The notes beneath the pieces are model-generated. The model saw nothing but the letters and a program-made list of their open reading frames with translations. It was not told the origin of the DNA and made no database searches. From Vibrio sp. FE10 (GTDB taxonomy: Bacteria > Pseudomonadota > Gammaproteobacteria > Enterobacterales > Vibrionaceae): DNA of 64,000 bases. The stretch spans positions 1,426,001-1,490,000 of the forward strand of contig NZ_AP028067.1 in NCBI RefSeq assembly GCF_030297155.1, given 5' to 3'. Position 1 is the first letter of the stretch, and every line of letters begins with the position of its first letter. Both the position numbers and the translations under genes were made by a program. Below are positions 7,936-17,181 of this stretch, in pieces.

Positions 7936-10218
7936 ATGAGCTCTCTAAGACAAAAATGGGTAAGTGACCCAGCTTTTAAACTCTTTAAAAAAGTACTACC
8001 ACCACTATCTAGCACCGAGAAAGAAGCGATGGAAGCGGGTAGCGTGTGGTGGGACGGAGAGCTGTTTTCTGGTAAGCCAGATTTCACTAAGCTTCACCAG
8101 TACCCAAAACCTCAGCTGACAGCAGAAGAGCAATCGTTCATGGATAATGAACTTGAAACTTTGCTCGCTATGCTTGATGACCACAAAATTGTGAAAGAAG
8201 ACAGAGACCTTCCAGAGGAAGTTTGGAACTTCTTACGCAAAGAGCGTTTCTTCTCGCTAATTATCGCGAAAGGGTACGGCGGTCGTGAGTTTTCGGCGCA
8301 CGCCAACTCTACAATCGTAACCAAGATTGCAACTCGTAGTATCAGTACTGCGGTTTCGGTAATGGTTCCAAACTCTCTTGGCCCTGGTGAGCTACTGTCT
8401 CACTACGGTACTCAAGATCAAAAAGACTACTGGCTCCCACGTCTTGCTGACGGTACAGATATCCCTTGTTTCGCACTAACAGGCCCTGAAGCGGGTTCTG
8501 ATGCGGGTGGTATCCCTGATGTCGGCACTGTGTGTATGGGCATGCACGAAGGCAAAGAGACACTAGGCATCAAGCTTAACTGGAATAAGCGCTACATTAC
8601 GCTAGCACCAGTGGCGACGGTACTCGGTCTGGCTTTCAAATTGCACGATCCAGAAAAACTACTGGGTGACAAAGAAGACATTGGTATCACTTGTGCGCTT
8701 ATCCCAGCTGACCACGAAGGCGTTGTGATTGGTGAGCGTCATGACCCTCTTGGTCTTGCGTTTATGAATGGTCCAACTCGCGGTCACGATGTGTTTATTC
8801 CTATGGAATGGCTAATCGGTGGCGCAGATTACGCAGGTAAAGGCTGGCGTATGCTGGTGGAATGTCTGTCTGCAGGTCGTGGTATCTCATTACCAGCACT
8901 TGGCACGGCGATGGGTCACCTAACTGCGAAAACGACTGGCGCATACGCTTATGTTCGTAAGCAGTTCGGTATGTCGATTGGTAAATTTGAAGGTGTTGCA
9001 GAGAGCTTAGGCCGTATTGGTGGTTTAACGTATCTATTAGAAGCGACTCGTACACTGACAACCACTTCACTTGATATGAAAGAGAAGCCGGGTATCGTAA
9101 CGGCAATCGCGAAGTATCACATGACAGAAATGGCTCGTACTATTCTGAATGACTCGATGGATATCCACTCAGGTCGTGCAATTCAAGATGGCCCAATGAA
9201 CTACTTGGCTGCGCCTTACCTAGGTATTCCAGTTGCTATCACAGTAGAAGGTGCGAACATCCTAACTCGTAACCTGATGATCTTCGGTCAAGGTGCGACA
9301 CGTTGTCACCCATACGTATTGAGCGAAATGGAAGCGGCAGCGAACCCAGACGAGAAGCAAGGTGCAAAAGACTTTGATAGCTTGTTGTTCAAGCACATCT
9401 CACACGCAACTAAAAACACGTTCGGTGCTTTTGGTGCGGCACTAACGGGTTCTAAGTTCATTAAAGCCGACATGAGTGGCCCAACGAAGCCTTACTACCA
9501 AGATCTGACTCGTTTAAGCCGTGCGCTTGCAGTCAGTGCGGATTTCGCAATGCTGACGCTAGGTGGCGAACTGAAACGTAAAGAACTTATCTCTGCACGT
9601 TTAGGTGATGGTCTAAGTTACCTATACATGGCGTCTGCTGCACTTAAAAAGTATGAAGACGAAGGTCGTCAACAAGCTGACTTAGACTACGTACACTACG
9701 CAGTTCAGCACTGTTTCCACAATGCGGCTAAATCACTACAAGAAGCGTACCGTAACTTCCCGAACAAGATGGTTGGCAAAGTACTTAAAGGTCTAGTTTT
9801 CCCTGTAGGTAACCACTTCGAAAAACCGAGTGATAACCTAACAGTTCAACTAGCAGAAAGCTTGATGACTCCGGGCGCACACCGTGAACGTCTGACTCAC
9901 CTTTGCTACATCGGCAAGGAAGAGGATGATAGTGTTGGTCTTATGGAGAACGCTTTCAATGCGATGTACAGCATCAAGCCTCTGGAGCGTAAAATCTTCA
10001 AAGCAGTGAAAGAAGGCAAAGTGGCTCGTAAAGGCTTGCTGGCAGACAAACTGGCTCAGGCACTTGCTGCCGATGTTCTAACGCAAGAAGAAGTCGACCA
10101 AATTATTGCAGCTGATAAACTGCGTTACACAGCGATTCAAGTTGACCACTTCAGTCATGACTTTAGTGAAACTTTGACGCGAAAAGAGTTAAAACCTAAG
10201 CTAAATAGCGTTGCTTAG
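7936..10218 (+). CDS. fadE: acyl-CoA dehydrogenase FadE
   Basis: A 760-residue enzyme of the large FadE type, somewhat shorter than the roughly 814-residue E. coli protein, which has extra N-terminal membrane sequence. AAGGA precedes the ATG. It catalyses the first oxidation of fatty acyl-CoA to trans-2-enoyl-CoA with FAD in beta-oxidation. Visible family features are the mid-chain acyl-CoA dehydrogenase segment PCFALTGPEAGSDAGG (about residues 175-190), a second substrate/FAD region (GRGISLPALGTAMG), and IHSGRAIQDGPMNYL followed by TVEGANILTRNLMIFGQGA, typical of the FadE subfamily. A long C-terminal DUF1974-like helical region follows. It is in an apparent operon with psrA and ends in a strong terminator. 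Confidence 0.95.
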   Translation: MSSLRQKWVSDPAFKLFKKVLPPLSSTEKEAMEAGSVWWDGELFSGKPDFTKLHQYPKPQLTAEEQSFMDNELETLLAMLDDHKIVKEDRDLPEEVWNFLRKERFFSLIIAKGYGGREFSAHANSTIVTKIATRSISTAVSVMVPNSLGPGELLSHYGTQDQKDYWLPRLADGTDIPCFALTGPEAGSDAGGIPDVGTVCMGMHEGKETLGIKLNWNKRYITLAPVATVLGLAFKLHDPEKLLGDKEDIGITCALIPADHEGVVIGERHDPLGLAFMNGPTRGHDVFIPMEWLIGGADYAGKGWRMLVECLSAGRGISLPALGTAMGHLTAKTTGAYAYVRKQFGMSIGKFEGVAESLGRIGGLTYLLEATRTLTTTSLDMKEKPGIVTAIAKYHMTEMARTILNDSMDIHSGRAIQDGPMNYLAAPYLGIPVAITVEGANILTRNLMIFGQGATRCHPYVLSEMEAAANPDEKQGAKDFDSLLFKHISHATKNTFGAFGAALTGSKFIKADMSGPTKPYYQDLTRLSRALAVSADFAMLTLGGELKRKELISARLGDGLSYLYMASAALKKYEDEGRQQADLDYVHYAVQHCFHNAAKSLQEAYRNFPNKMVGKVLKGLVFPVGNHFEKPSDNLTVQLAESLMTPGAHRERLTHLCYIGKEEDDSVGLMENAFNAMYSIKPLERKIFKAVKEGKVARKGLLADKLAQALAADVLTQEEVDQIIAADKLRYTAIQVDHFSHDFSETLTRKELKPKLNSVA

Positions 10219-10231
10219 ATAACGAAATGAT

Positions 10232-10259
10232 AAAAGGCACCTAATCAGGTGCCTTTTTT
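10232..10259 (+). terminator. terminator of psrA-fadE
   Basis: A hairpin AAAAGGCACC / GGTGCCTTTTTT just after the fadE stop codon, with a T run. Confidence 0.9.
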
Positions 10260-10427
10260 GTTTTTGTCGTAGAAGTCTCAATAGAAGCGTTAACAAATGG
10301 CGACTTAGTCAGCAAATATCAGTTGAGTGCTCCAACCACTTGCATTTTCACCACATTTTTACAGAAATTAGATGCCATTTGCGCACGAAACTCTTATCCT
10401 TAACCTGATTTTTTAAGGAAGTTGAAT

Positions 10428-11630
10428 ATGATCATCAAACCTCGAATTCGCGGATTCATCTGTACTACAACACATCCAGTCGGTTGTGAAGCTAATGTAA
10501 AAGAACAAATTGCTTACACAAAAGCTCAAGGCCCAATCGCAAACGCACCTAAACGTGTACTAGTTGTTGGCTCTTCAAGTGGCTACGGCTTGTCTTCACG
10601 TATTGCGGCAGCATTTGGTGGCGGCGCTTCTACTATCGGTGTTTTCTTCGAGAAAGCCGGTACTGAGAAAAAAACTGGCACAGCTGGTTTCTACAACTCA
10701 GCAGCGTTCGACAAGCTAGCTAAAGAAGAAGGCCTGTATTCAAAAAGCCTTAACGGCGATGCTTTCTCTAACGAAGCAAAACAGAAAACAATTGACCTGA
10801 TCAAAGAAGATCTAGGTCAGATCGATATGGTTGTGTACTCACTGGCGTCTCCAGTGCGTAAAATGCCAGAGACTGGCGAAGTAATTCGTTCAGCTCTTAA
10901 GCCTATCGGCGAAACGTACACATCTACAGCTGTAGATACAAACAAAGATGCGATCATTGAAGCAAGCGTTGAGCCTGCTACTGAAGAAGAGATCAAAGAC
11001 ACTGTTACTGTAATGGGCGGTGAAGATTGGGAACTTTGGATCAACGCACTTTCTGAAGCGGGTGTTCTAGCTGACGGTTGTAAGACTGTTGCTTACAGCT
11101 ACATCGGTACTGAACTAACGTGGCCAATCTACTGGGATGGCGCGCTAGGTAAAGCTAAGATGGATCTAGATCGTGCAGCGTCAGCGCTAAACGAAAAACT
11201 AGGCCAAACTGGCGGTACTGCAAACGTGGCTGTTCTTAAGTCTGTTGTGACTCAAGCAAGTTCTGCGATTCCTGTTATGCCTCTTTACATCGCTATGGTG
11301 TTCAAGAAGATGCGTGAAGAAGGTATTCACGAAGGTTGTATGGAACAGATCTTCCGTATGTTCAGCCAACGTCTATACAAAGAAGATGGCAGCGCAGCAG
11401 AAGTTGATGAAGTGAACCGTCTACGTCTAGACGACCTAGAACTTCGTGACGACATTCAAGAGCATTGTCGTAACCTATGGCCTCAAATCACAACTGAAAA
11501 CCTGAAAGAACTGACTGACTACGTTGAGTACAAAGAAGAGTTCTTGAAGCTGTTCGGTTTCGGTGTTGAAGGCGTTGATTACGAAGCTGACGTTAACCCA
11601 GCTGTTGAATTTGATGTAGCTGACATCTAA
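10428..11630 (+). CDS. fabV: NADH-dependent trans-2-enoyl-ACP reductase FabV
   Basis: A 400-residue enzyme starting at the ATG at 10428 (AAGGA nine bases before it): [20 protein letters not shown], the characteristic FabV opening. It performs the last reduction of fatty-acid elongation and is a triclosan-insensitive alternative to FabI. The N-terminal Rossmann part contains [21 protein letters not shown]. The active-site pattern Y-x8-K is present as [10 protein letters not shown], rather than the shorter spacing of FabI. The gene stands alone with its own terminator, next to the beta-oxidation genes. Confidence 0.96.
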   Translation: MIIKPRIRGFICTTTHPVGCEANVKEQIAYTKAQGPIANAPKRVLVVGSSSGYGLSSRIAAAFGGGASTIGVFFEKAGTEKKTGTAGFYNSAAFDKLAKEEGLYSKSLNGDAFSNEAKQKTIDLIKEDLGQIDMVVYSLASPVRKMPETGEVIRSALKPIGETYTSTAVDTNKDAIIEASVEPATEEEIKDTVTVMGGEDWELWINALSEAGVLADGCKTVAYSYIGTELTWPIYWDGALGKAKMDLDRAASALNEKLGQTGGTANVAVLKSVVTQASSAIPVMPLYIAMVFKKMREEGIHEGCMEQIFRMFSQRLYKEDGSAAEVDEVNRLRLDDLELRDDIQEHCRNLWPQITTENLKELTDYVEYKEEFLKLFGFGVEGVDYEADVNPAVEFDVADI

Positions 11631-11652
11631 TTCAAACAATCGAATCAAAATG

Positions 11653-11683
11653 AAATAGGCGCTCACTGAGCGCCTATTTTTTT
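11653..11683 (+). terminator. terminator of fabV
   Basis: AAATAGGCGCTCA / TGAGCGCCTATTT hairpin with seven T residues, about 25 bases after the fabV stop. Confidence 0.92.
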
Positions 11684-11702
11684 GTCTTAAAAGCAGAAAC
11701 GA

Positions 11703-11800
11703 GATACGAGTATCGGGATGCGAAGAGATTTAAGAGCTGGTGCGGGATACGAGATGCTAGATACGAGGAGATTTAAAGAGCAGGTGCGAATAGCGGGATG
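11703..11800. repeat. imperfect intergenic direct repeats (GATACGAG family)
   Basis: GATACGAG occurs at 11703, 11746 and 11760. A roughly 20-base segment (GAGATTTAAGAGCTGGTGCG) occurs at 11725-11744, with a close copy at 11768-11788 (one inserted A, one T to A change). The block lies between two convergent genes and has no ORF. It looks like a dispersed intergenic repeat, but whether it recurs elsewhere in the genome cannot be seen here. Confidence 0.7.
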
Positions 11801-11852
11801 TAAAAGCTCTAAGGTCAGACTTTGGATACAATGAAAGCTGAGAACAAGTCAT

Positions 11853-11886
11853 AAAAAATGCACTAATCCAAAGATGAATTAGTGCA
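11853..11886 (-). terminator. terminator of ybjL
   Basis: On the minus strand TGCACTAATTC / GATTAGTGCA forms a hairpin followed by six T residues, downstream of the ybjL stop at 11927. Confidence 0.85.
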
Positions 11887-11926
11887 TTCGAAATATCTAA
11901 TCTGGGCTGCTTTTAAGCAGCAGACG

Positions 11927-13609
11927 CTAGCTAATGATGATGATGAAAGTACCTGCTAAGGTCATCAATATATTGGCTATCGCGTATGTACCGGCGTAAC
12001 CCAGTGCTGGAATGGTTGAGCGAGCGTGGTCATTTACGATGTCCATCGCCGGAGCACAGGTTCGTGCGCCAATGATCGCACCAAATAAAAGAGCGCGGTT
12101 CATCTTCAACACGTAAGCGCCAACTAAGTAAGCAAAGAATACTGGCAGAACACTCACGACTAGGGCTATACCGATGACCTGGGGGCCTACTTGCGTTAAG
12201 TGTTCAAACATCTTACCGCCGGCACTTAAGCCTATACCGACCATGAAGAACATCAAACCCAAGTCTTTGACCATGTTCAATGCCCCTTGAGGCACGTAAC
12301 CGAAAGTAGGGTGGTTCGCTCGTAAGAAGCCAAGCATGATGCCCGATAGAAGTAGGCCAACCGCATTACCTAAGCCAAATGAAACCTGACCGAATGTCAT
12401 GGTGATCAAACCAAACAAAATGCCCAGAATGAAGAAGCTACAGAAGGCCATCAAATCCGCCATTTGGCTGTGGATCGAGATGAAACCAATTTTCTCAGCT
12501 AGACCGTGAACGCGACTCTTTTCACCACTGACCTGCAGTACATCACCTTTAGAAAGCACGATGTTTAAGTCCATCGGCATTTCAATCTGAGCTCGTACTA
12601 CGCGGTTAAGGAAACAACCATATTCAGACAGGTTTAAGTCTGACAGGCGCTTACCTGCGATGCTGTCACTTTTAACGACGATTTCTTCTTCAACGATACG
12701 TAGATCGAGAAGATTACGGTCGAAAACCTCTTTACCGTTACGGAAGCTCGGGTCAAGACGCGCGTGGCTATCAGGGAAACCAACCAATGCGATTTCATCA
12801 CCTTCTTGCAGGATCGCATCACCATCAGGGTGGGCAAGAATACCATTACGGCGAATACGCTCGATGTAACAGCCCGTTTGGCGATAAATACCCAGTTCAC
12901 GCAGGTTCTTACCATCCGTCCAAGAGATAAGCTCTTGACCTACGCGGTAAGCTCGTATGATTGGAAGGTAAACCTTACGTTGCCCAGAAGCACCTAAGCC
13001 ACGCTCTTGGGCGATTTGCTCCGCTGAATCGTGCAGGTTAACTTTCTGAAGCTTTGGAATAAGGCGAGCAAACATAATCATGCTGATTAAGCCAACTAAG
13101 TAAGCCATCGCATAACCCACTGATAGGTTTTCGATGATCAGGCCTATATCCATGTTTCTTGGTAATTCTGCAAGCCCAGAATTCAGCGCATCTTGAGCAC
13201 CTACTAATATCGGCGTTGCTGTTAAGGCGCCCGCCATCATGCCTGCGGATAAACCAAAGCCCAGCCCGAGGTAATGACTGCTGAAATACGTTAAAGCAAT
13301 TGCGGTAGAGAGCACCACAAGGCTCAGAATGAGATAATGCTTACCGTCTCTGAAGAAGATACCGAAGAAGTTGGGTCCAGCTTCAATACCAACACAGTAG
13401 ATGAAAAGCATGAAGCCAATCGTAAGCGCATCAGCGTTAAACGAAAAACCAAGATGTCCCATGATAAGGGAAGTAATCAGAACGCCGATTGAATTGCCAA
13501 GTTGGAGGCTACCGAAACGAATTTTACCAATGGCTAATCCAATCGATAAAACAACAAAGATGAGGAGAATGGGGTTTTGTTCTAACAGAAAAACAACGTC
13601 GATATTCAC
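11927..13609 (-). CDS. ybjL: YbjL-type putative transporter (AspT/YidE duplication family)
   Basis: A 560-residue membrane protein, the same length as E. coli YbjL (561) and similar along its length. About five or six transmembrane segments at each end (residues 1-190 and about 385-560) flank a cytoplasmic region with two TrkA-C (RCK_C) domains, including [35 protein letters not shown] and [13 protein letters not shown]. The family includes the aspartate:alanine antiporter AspT, and the substrate of YbjL is unknown. [18 protein letters not shown] near the C-terminus is a strongly conserved family segment. In E. coli ybjL is also close to grxA, which supports the orthology. Confidence 0.92.
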   Translation of the reverse strand: MNIDVVFLLEQNPILLIFVVLSIGLAIGKIRFGSLQLGNSIGVLITSLIMGHLGFSFNADALTIGFMLFIYCVGIEAGPNFFGIFFRDGKHYLILSLVVLSTAIALTYFSSHYLGLGFGLSAGMMAGALTATPILVGAQDALNSGLAELPRNMDIGLIIENLSVGYAMAYLVGLISMIMFARLIPKLQKVNLHDSAEQIAQERGLGASGQRKVYLPIIRAYRVGQELISWTDGKNLRELGIYRQTGCYIERIRRNGILAHPDGDAILQEGDEIALVGFPDSHARLDPSFRNGKEVFDRNLLDLRIVEEEIVVKSDSIAGKRLSDLNLSEYGCFLNRVVRAQIEMPMDLNIVLSKGDVLQVSGEKSRVHGLAEKIGFISIHSQMADLMAFCSFFILGILFGLITMTFGQVSFGLGNAVGLLLSGIMLGFLRANHPTFGYVPQGALNMVKDLGLMFFMVGIGLSAGGKMFEHLTQVGPQVIGIALVVSVLPVFFAYLVGAYVLKMNRALLFGAIIGARTCAPAMDIVNDHARSTIPALGYAGTYAIANILMTLAGTFIIIIS

Positions 13610-13749
13610 AGTGGTCGCTCAATAATTGGCGTGAAACACAGGGTAAGTTTGAGAGGTGAATTGTATCTAAATATAAATAAATTATAAGCGATATTTTGCT
13701 ATTTTACTTGATTTTGACCTTATTCTTATTCCGTATGAAAACTGGTCAT

Positions 13750-13778
13750 AAAAAAAGCCCGCTACAGTGAGCGGGCTT
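13750..13778 (-). terminator. terminator of grxA
   Basis: On the minus strand AAGCCCGCT / AGCGGGCTTTTTTT forms a hairpin with a T run, about 80 bases after the grxA stop. Confidence 0.88.
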
Positions 13779-13859
13779 CATATAAATCGTACAGTCTAAT
13801 TCTAAAATTGGTTAGCTGTTTTAGGCTTTAGCCTTGGATCTCGTAAGAGAAGTCTTAGC

Positions 13860-14123
13860 TTAGTCGAAAAGACCTAGGTTTTCTTTTGCGTATGCTTCAA
13901 ATTCTGTGCAGCCGCCGATGTGGTCTTGATCGATGAAGATTTGTGGCACTGTGTCTACTGGCTTACCAACAGTCTTCTCTAGGTCAGCTTTGCTGATGCC
14001 TTCAGCGTGGATGTCAACGTAACGGTAGTTGAAGTCATCGCGTTTAGCTTTAAGAGTTTCAGCATGCTCTTTTGCACGAACACAGAATGGGCAAGCAGGG
14101 CGACCAAAAATAACTACAAACAT
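13860..14123 (-). CDS. grxA: glutaredoxin 1
   Basis: An 87-residue glutaredoxin with active site CPFC (E. coli Grx1 has CPYC) in the N-terminal context VVIFGRPACPFCVRAKEHAETL. It also has the cis-proline segment DTVPQIFIDQ and the GSH-binding GGCTEFEAYA. It reduces protein disulfides and glutathione mixed disulfides, and supplies electrons to ribonucleotide reductase. The ribosome-binding site is AGGAGAAATTA before the ATG at 14123. In E. coli grxA is induced by OxyR, and an OxyR-like half-site is present upstream here. Confidence 0.94.
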   Translation of the reverse strand: MFVVIFGRPACPFCVRAKEHAETLKAKRDDFNYRYVDIHAEGISKADLEKTVGKPVDTVPQIFIDQDHIGGCTEFEAYAKENLGLFD

Positions 14124-14529
14124 TTAATTTCTCCTAAATACGGGATGAGGCTCGTTAACTCTATTATGTTAACTATTCTTTAGTGAATGCCACTCAAAAT
14201 TTCTTAAAACCAACTATGCCTCAATGCTATGGGGAAATAAAGATGGAATTGCCTCTTAATACGATAGCTTTTACCTATCAGCGCAAATATTCACCATAAA
14301 TAGAAAGGGGCTCGCAAACTGCCCGTCACCATCGTTGAGTACCCACAAATTGAGAGTGTGAATTACCCCTAAAAATACGACTTTAATCCATCTTTAATGC
14401 CACAAGTTGCACCTCGTCAAAAAAAGCTCCTACAGAACGAGGCATCTTAATAGTGATGCACGATACAAAGGCTAAATTCCAATAACCAAGAGTTCGCAGT
14501 TTTGTTTGGTCATAGGCGCAGGAGGCACC
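14124..14529. promoter_or_regulatory. divergent control region of grxA and the iron alcohol dehydrogenase
   Basis: 406 bases between divergent genes. It contains the OxyR-like site at 14264-14278 and a repeated GTTAAC at about 14155-14174. No coding sequence is apparent. Promoters for both genes must lie here. Confidence 0.5.
14264..14278. promoter_or_regulatory. OxyR-like half-site upstream of grxA
   Basis: ATAGCTTTTACCTAT fits the OxyR half-operator ATAG-N-T-NNN-A-N-CTAT at every specified base. The expected second half-site at 22-base spacing is degenerate. The site lies about 140 bases upstream of the grxA start. grxA is a known OxyR target in enterobacteria. Confidence 0.55.
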
Positions 14530-15831
14530 ATGTTTCAATTTATGACACCTACAAAGATCATCTTTGGTGATGGAGCACTTCAGGCTTCATTGTCCCTCTT
14601 TAATCAATACGGCTACAGCGTGTTATTGGTTACTGGCAACACGTTAGAACGCACTTCACTGGTCACCGATTATCTCGATGCGCAAAGCATGCGCTATCAA
14701 CACATTGCCGTTTCCGGTGAACCCAATATCAAAATGGTCGAAGAGGCCGCCACTTCGGCACGCCGATTTAAGCCTGATATGGTGGTTGCAATGGGTGGAG
14801 GCAGTGCAATTGATATGGGGAAAGCGTTAGCAGCTGTTTTACCGAATCAAGGTAACTTATACGACTATGTGGAAGTTGTCGGTCGGAATGTACCACTCAA
14901 GGCTAAACCACTGCCGTTCATCGCGATTCCTACAACAGCGAGCACCGGCGCTGAAGTCACTAAAAACGCCGTGCTTAAGTCTGGACAAGATCAAGTCAAA
15001 ATCAGCCTTCGAAGCCCCGATATGTTAGCCGACGTGGCGATTGTCGACCCGACCTTAACGTACGGCACCAACTTGTATTTATCAGGACGTGGCGCGATGG
15101 ATGCCTTTACGCATCTAATGGAAGCTTATGTGTGTGGTGAACCTAATTCGCTCACCGATATGATCTGTGAGGAAGGGTTACGTAAGTTAAGTGGCTCTGT
15201 GGTTAAAGCGTGCGTTTATGATGAACCTCAAGCTCGCTCTGATCTTGCCTTTGCTTCTATGCTCGGTGGTATGGCAATAACCAATGCCAAGCTTGGAGCT
15301 GCGCACGGATTAGCTTCTGCGTTAGGGGGTAAGATATCCGCGCCACACAGTGTTATAACAGCACGCTTAGCGCCATTTGTGATGATGGAGAATATCGCAG
15401 TTGCGAGAGAGCAACAAAGAAGTGACATCTTAGCGCGCTATCAACGAATTGCTCAGATTGTTACTGGAAGTATTGAGGCAAAAGAGGAAGACGCGATTTC
15501 TTGGTTATCTGAAGTGTTGGACACGCTAAAGCTTCCAAGCCTACTGGAGTTTGGTGTCTGTGAAGCTCAGTTTGATGAGGTGTCTTCCGACGCGCTTAAA
15601 TCTGTTGCGATAAAAGGAAACCCTTTACCGTTGAATCAAGAGAGGCTTGTACATATTCTTCAGCAGGTTTGTGCGGAATGCGGTTGTGGAGGGGAATACC
15701 ATGAGACAGCCTCGATGAATCAAACAGCTCAAATAGCCCCAGAACAGGCTACGGAGTCGAGTTTTACTATTATTAACTCTTATGCGTCTGAGAATAATGT
15801 CGTAGAGAAAGGTAATAGCTGGACGATCTAA
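14530..15831 (+). CDS. iron-containing alcohol dehydrogenase with C-terminal extension
   Basis: A 433-residue protein starting at 14530, directly after a strong AGGAGG. It is a group III (Fe-type) alcohol dehydrogenase: an N-terminal NAD-binding part with MGGGSAIDMGKA (about residues 88-99), IPTTASTGAEVT, then metal ligands Asp and His in MDAFTHLMEAY and two further His in AAHGLASALG and APHSVITA. It oxidises or reduces short alcohols and aldehydes with NAD(P); the exact substrate cannot be told. The family is usually about 380-390 residues. Here a short Cys-rich segment (CAECGCG) and about 45 polar residues are added at the C-terminus. Confidence 0.88.
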   Translation: MFQFMTPTKIIFGDGALQASLSLFNQYGYSVLLVTGNTLERTSLVTDYLDAQSMRYQHIAVSGEPNIKMVEEAATSARRFKPDMVVAMGGGSAIDMGKALAAVLPNQGNLYDYVEVVGRNVPLKAKPLPFIAIPTTASTGAEVTKNAVLKSGQDQVKISLRSPDMLADVAIVDPTLTYGTNLYLSGRGAMDAFTHLMEAYVCGEPNSLTDMICEEGLRKLSGSVVKACVYDEPQARSDLAFASMLGGMAITNAKLGAAHGLASALGGKISAPHSVITARLAPFVMMENIAVAREQQRSDILARYQRIAQIVTGSIEAKEEDAISWLSEVLDTLKLPSLLEFGVCEAQFDEVSSDALKSVAIKGNPLPLNQERLVHILQQVCAECGCGGEYHETASMNQTAQIAPEQATESSFTIINSYASENNVVEKGNSWTI

Positions 15832-15892
15832 TAGCAGAAAGCAAAAACATAAAACACATATAACGAGAAAGCTAAGCTAACTCAGGACAAAT

Positions 15893-15919
15893 AAAAACGG
15901 AGCACTAGGCTCCGTTTTT
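15893..15919. terminator. bidirectional terminator between adh and hexR
   Basis: AAAAACGGAGC / GCTCCGTTTTT hairpin with an A run before and a T run after, between two convergent genes. Confidence 0.9.
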
Positions 15920-15968
15920 CAATTCAACTGGTTATCAGTTCATGTGTTTTCAGTTCTGTCTTCGCAGA

Positions 15969-16823
15969 TTAGAACTGAGAGTATTTCTCGTAACGTGAAT
16001 CACGAAGTGACTCTTTCACACGCTTTAGGTTCTCTCTGAAGCCAGAACCACGACGAAGCGTAAAGCCTGTCGCTAACACGTCGATAACAGTCATCTGAAC
16101 AACGCGGCTTGCCATTGGCATGTAAACGTCAGTGTCTTCTGGAACATCCAGAGAAATAGACAACGAGCTCGCTTTATCTAGAGGAGAATCTTTTGCTGTG
16201 ATAGCAATAACGGTCGCGCCGTTTTCACGAGCCAGGTTCGCAATCTCAACTTGGCTTTTAGTACGGCCAGTGTGAGAGATAAGAACAATAACATCGTTAT
16301 CACTGCAGTTAATGCAGCTCATTCGTTGCATCACAATGTCTTCAAAACACGTGATTGGGATATTAAAACGAATAAACTTGTTTTGAGCGTCTTTCGCTAC
16401 GGCAGAAGATGCACCCAGGCCAAAAAACGAAATGCGTTTTGCTTGAGTTAGCAAGTCAACAGCTCGGTTTACTTGCATCGCGTCTAGACTGTTTTTAGCA
16501 ACATCCAGACAAGCCATAGTCGATTCGAAAATCTTATGTGTATAAGCATCAGGGCCATCGTCTTCTTCAACATTACGGTTCACGTAAGGTGTACCGTTCG
16601 CCAAGCTTTGAGCTAGGTGAAGTTTAAAGTCAGGGAAGCCCTTTGTGTCTAAACGACGACAGAAGCGGTTAACTGTAGGCTCACTTACGTCAGCCATTTT
16701 AGCTAAGGTAGCAATGCTAGAATGAATTGCAGTTTGAGGGGAAGCCATAATTACTTCGGCTACTTTACGCTCAGACTTGCTGAAATTTTCCAGGTTTTTT
16801 TGTATTTTTTCTAATGTATTCAT
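15969..16823 (-). CDS. hexR: HexR, RpiR-family regulator of central carbon metabolism
   Basis: A 284-residue regulator. The ATG at 16823 gives MNTLEKIQKNLENFSKSERKVAEVI, the usual HexR start; an in-frame GTG nine bases earlier is possible, and neither has a clear ribosome-binding site. The N-terminal RpiR helix-turn-helix includes ATLAKMADVSEPTVNRFCRRL. A C-terminal SIS domain (about residues 120-250; ISFFGLGASSAVAKDAQNKF and VLISHTGRTKSQVEIA) binds a sugar-phosphate, known to be KDPG for HexR in related bacteria. HexR controls Entner-Doudoroff, glycolysis and gluconeogenesis genes. It stands as a single gene with a 358-base upstream region. Confidence 0.9.
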   Translation of the reverse strand: MNTLEKIQKNLENFSKSERKVAEVIMASPQTAIHSSIATLAKMADVSEPTVNRFCRRLDTKGFPDFKLHLAQSLANGTPYVNRNVEEDDGPDAYTHKIFESTMACLDVAKNSLDAMQVNRAVDLLTQAKRISFFGLGASSAVAKDAQNKFIRFNIPITCFEDIVMQRMSCINCSDNDVIVLISHTGRTKSQVEIANLARENGATVIAITAKDSPLDKASSLSISLDVPEDTDVYMPMASRVVQMTVIDVLATGFTLRRGSGFRENLKRVKESLRDSRYEKYSQF

Positions 16824-17181
16824 AGTGTTCACGAGGGTATAGAGAACAACTTGCTAGTTAATATCGTTTACCAGGGGGTATGGCTGAAGCAAATATCAGT
16901 AAAACAGAACCTAAAACAATGAGAGGTTTGTAATTACTGCTGCGTCAAATGGATATCAAGCTAACTAGCACCATAGAGTCAGTATAAACCCAACATACTA
17001 TTAACTAATACAAAAACACGGCATGAATGCTTAAGAATATGACAAACCTCAACAAAATTTTAGAAAACTACAGAATTGGAAGAGAGTTTGAGCAAAAAGA
17101 ATGCAAATTGAGTATGAACTGACAGCTTAGTTACATCAAAAAGAAAGAAATTTTCAAATTGATGCAACTAAAATTGAATGA
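16824..17181. promoter_or_regulatory. upstream region of hexR, downstream of panP
   Basis: A 358-base AT-rich region with no ORF of note. It should contain the hexR promoter. A partial match to the HexR palindrome (TGTAATTAC at about 16929) is too weak to call. I see no terminator for panP. Confidence 0.4.

Noticed and set aside
16920..16940. HexR operator upstream of hexR
   Set aside because: Only one half of the palindrome (TGTAATTAC) is present; too weak to call.
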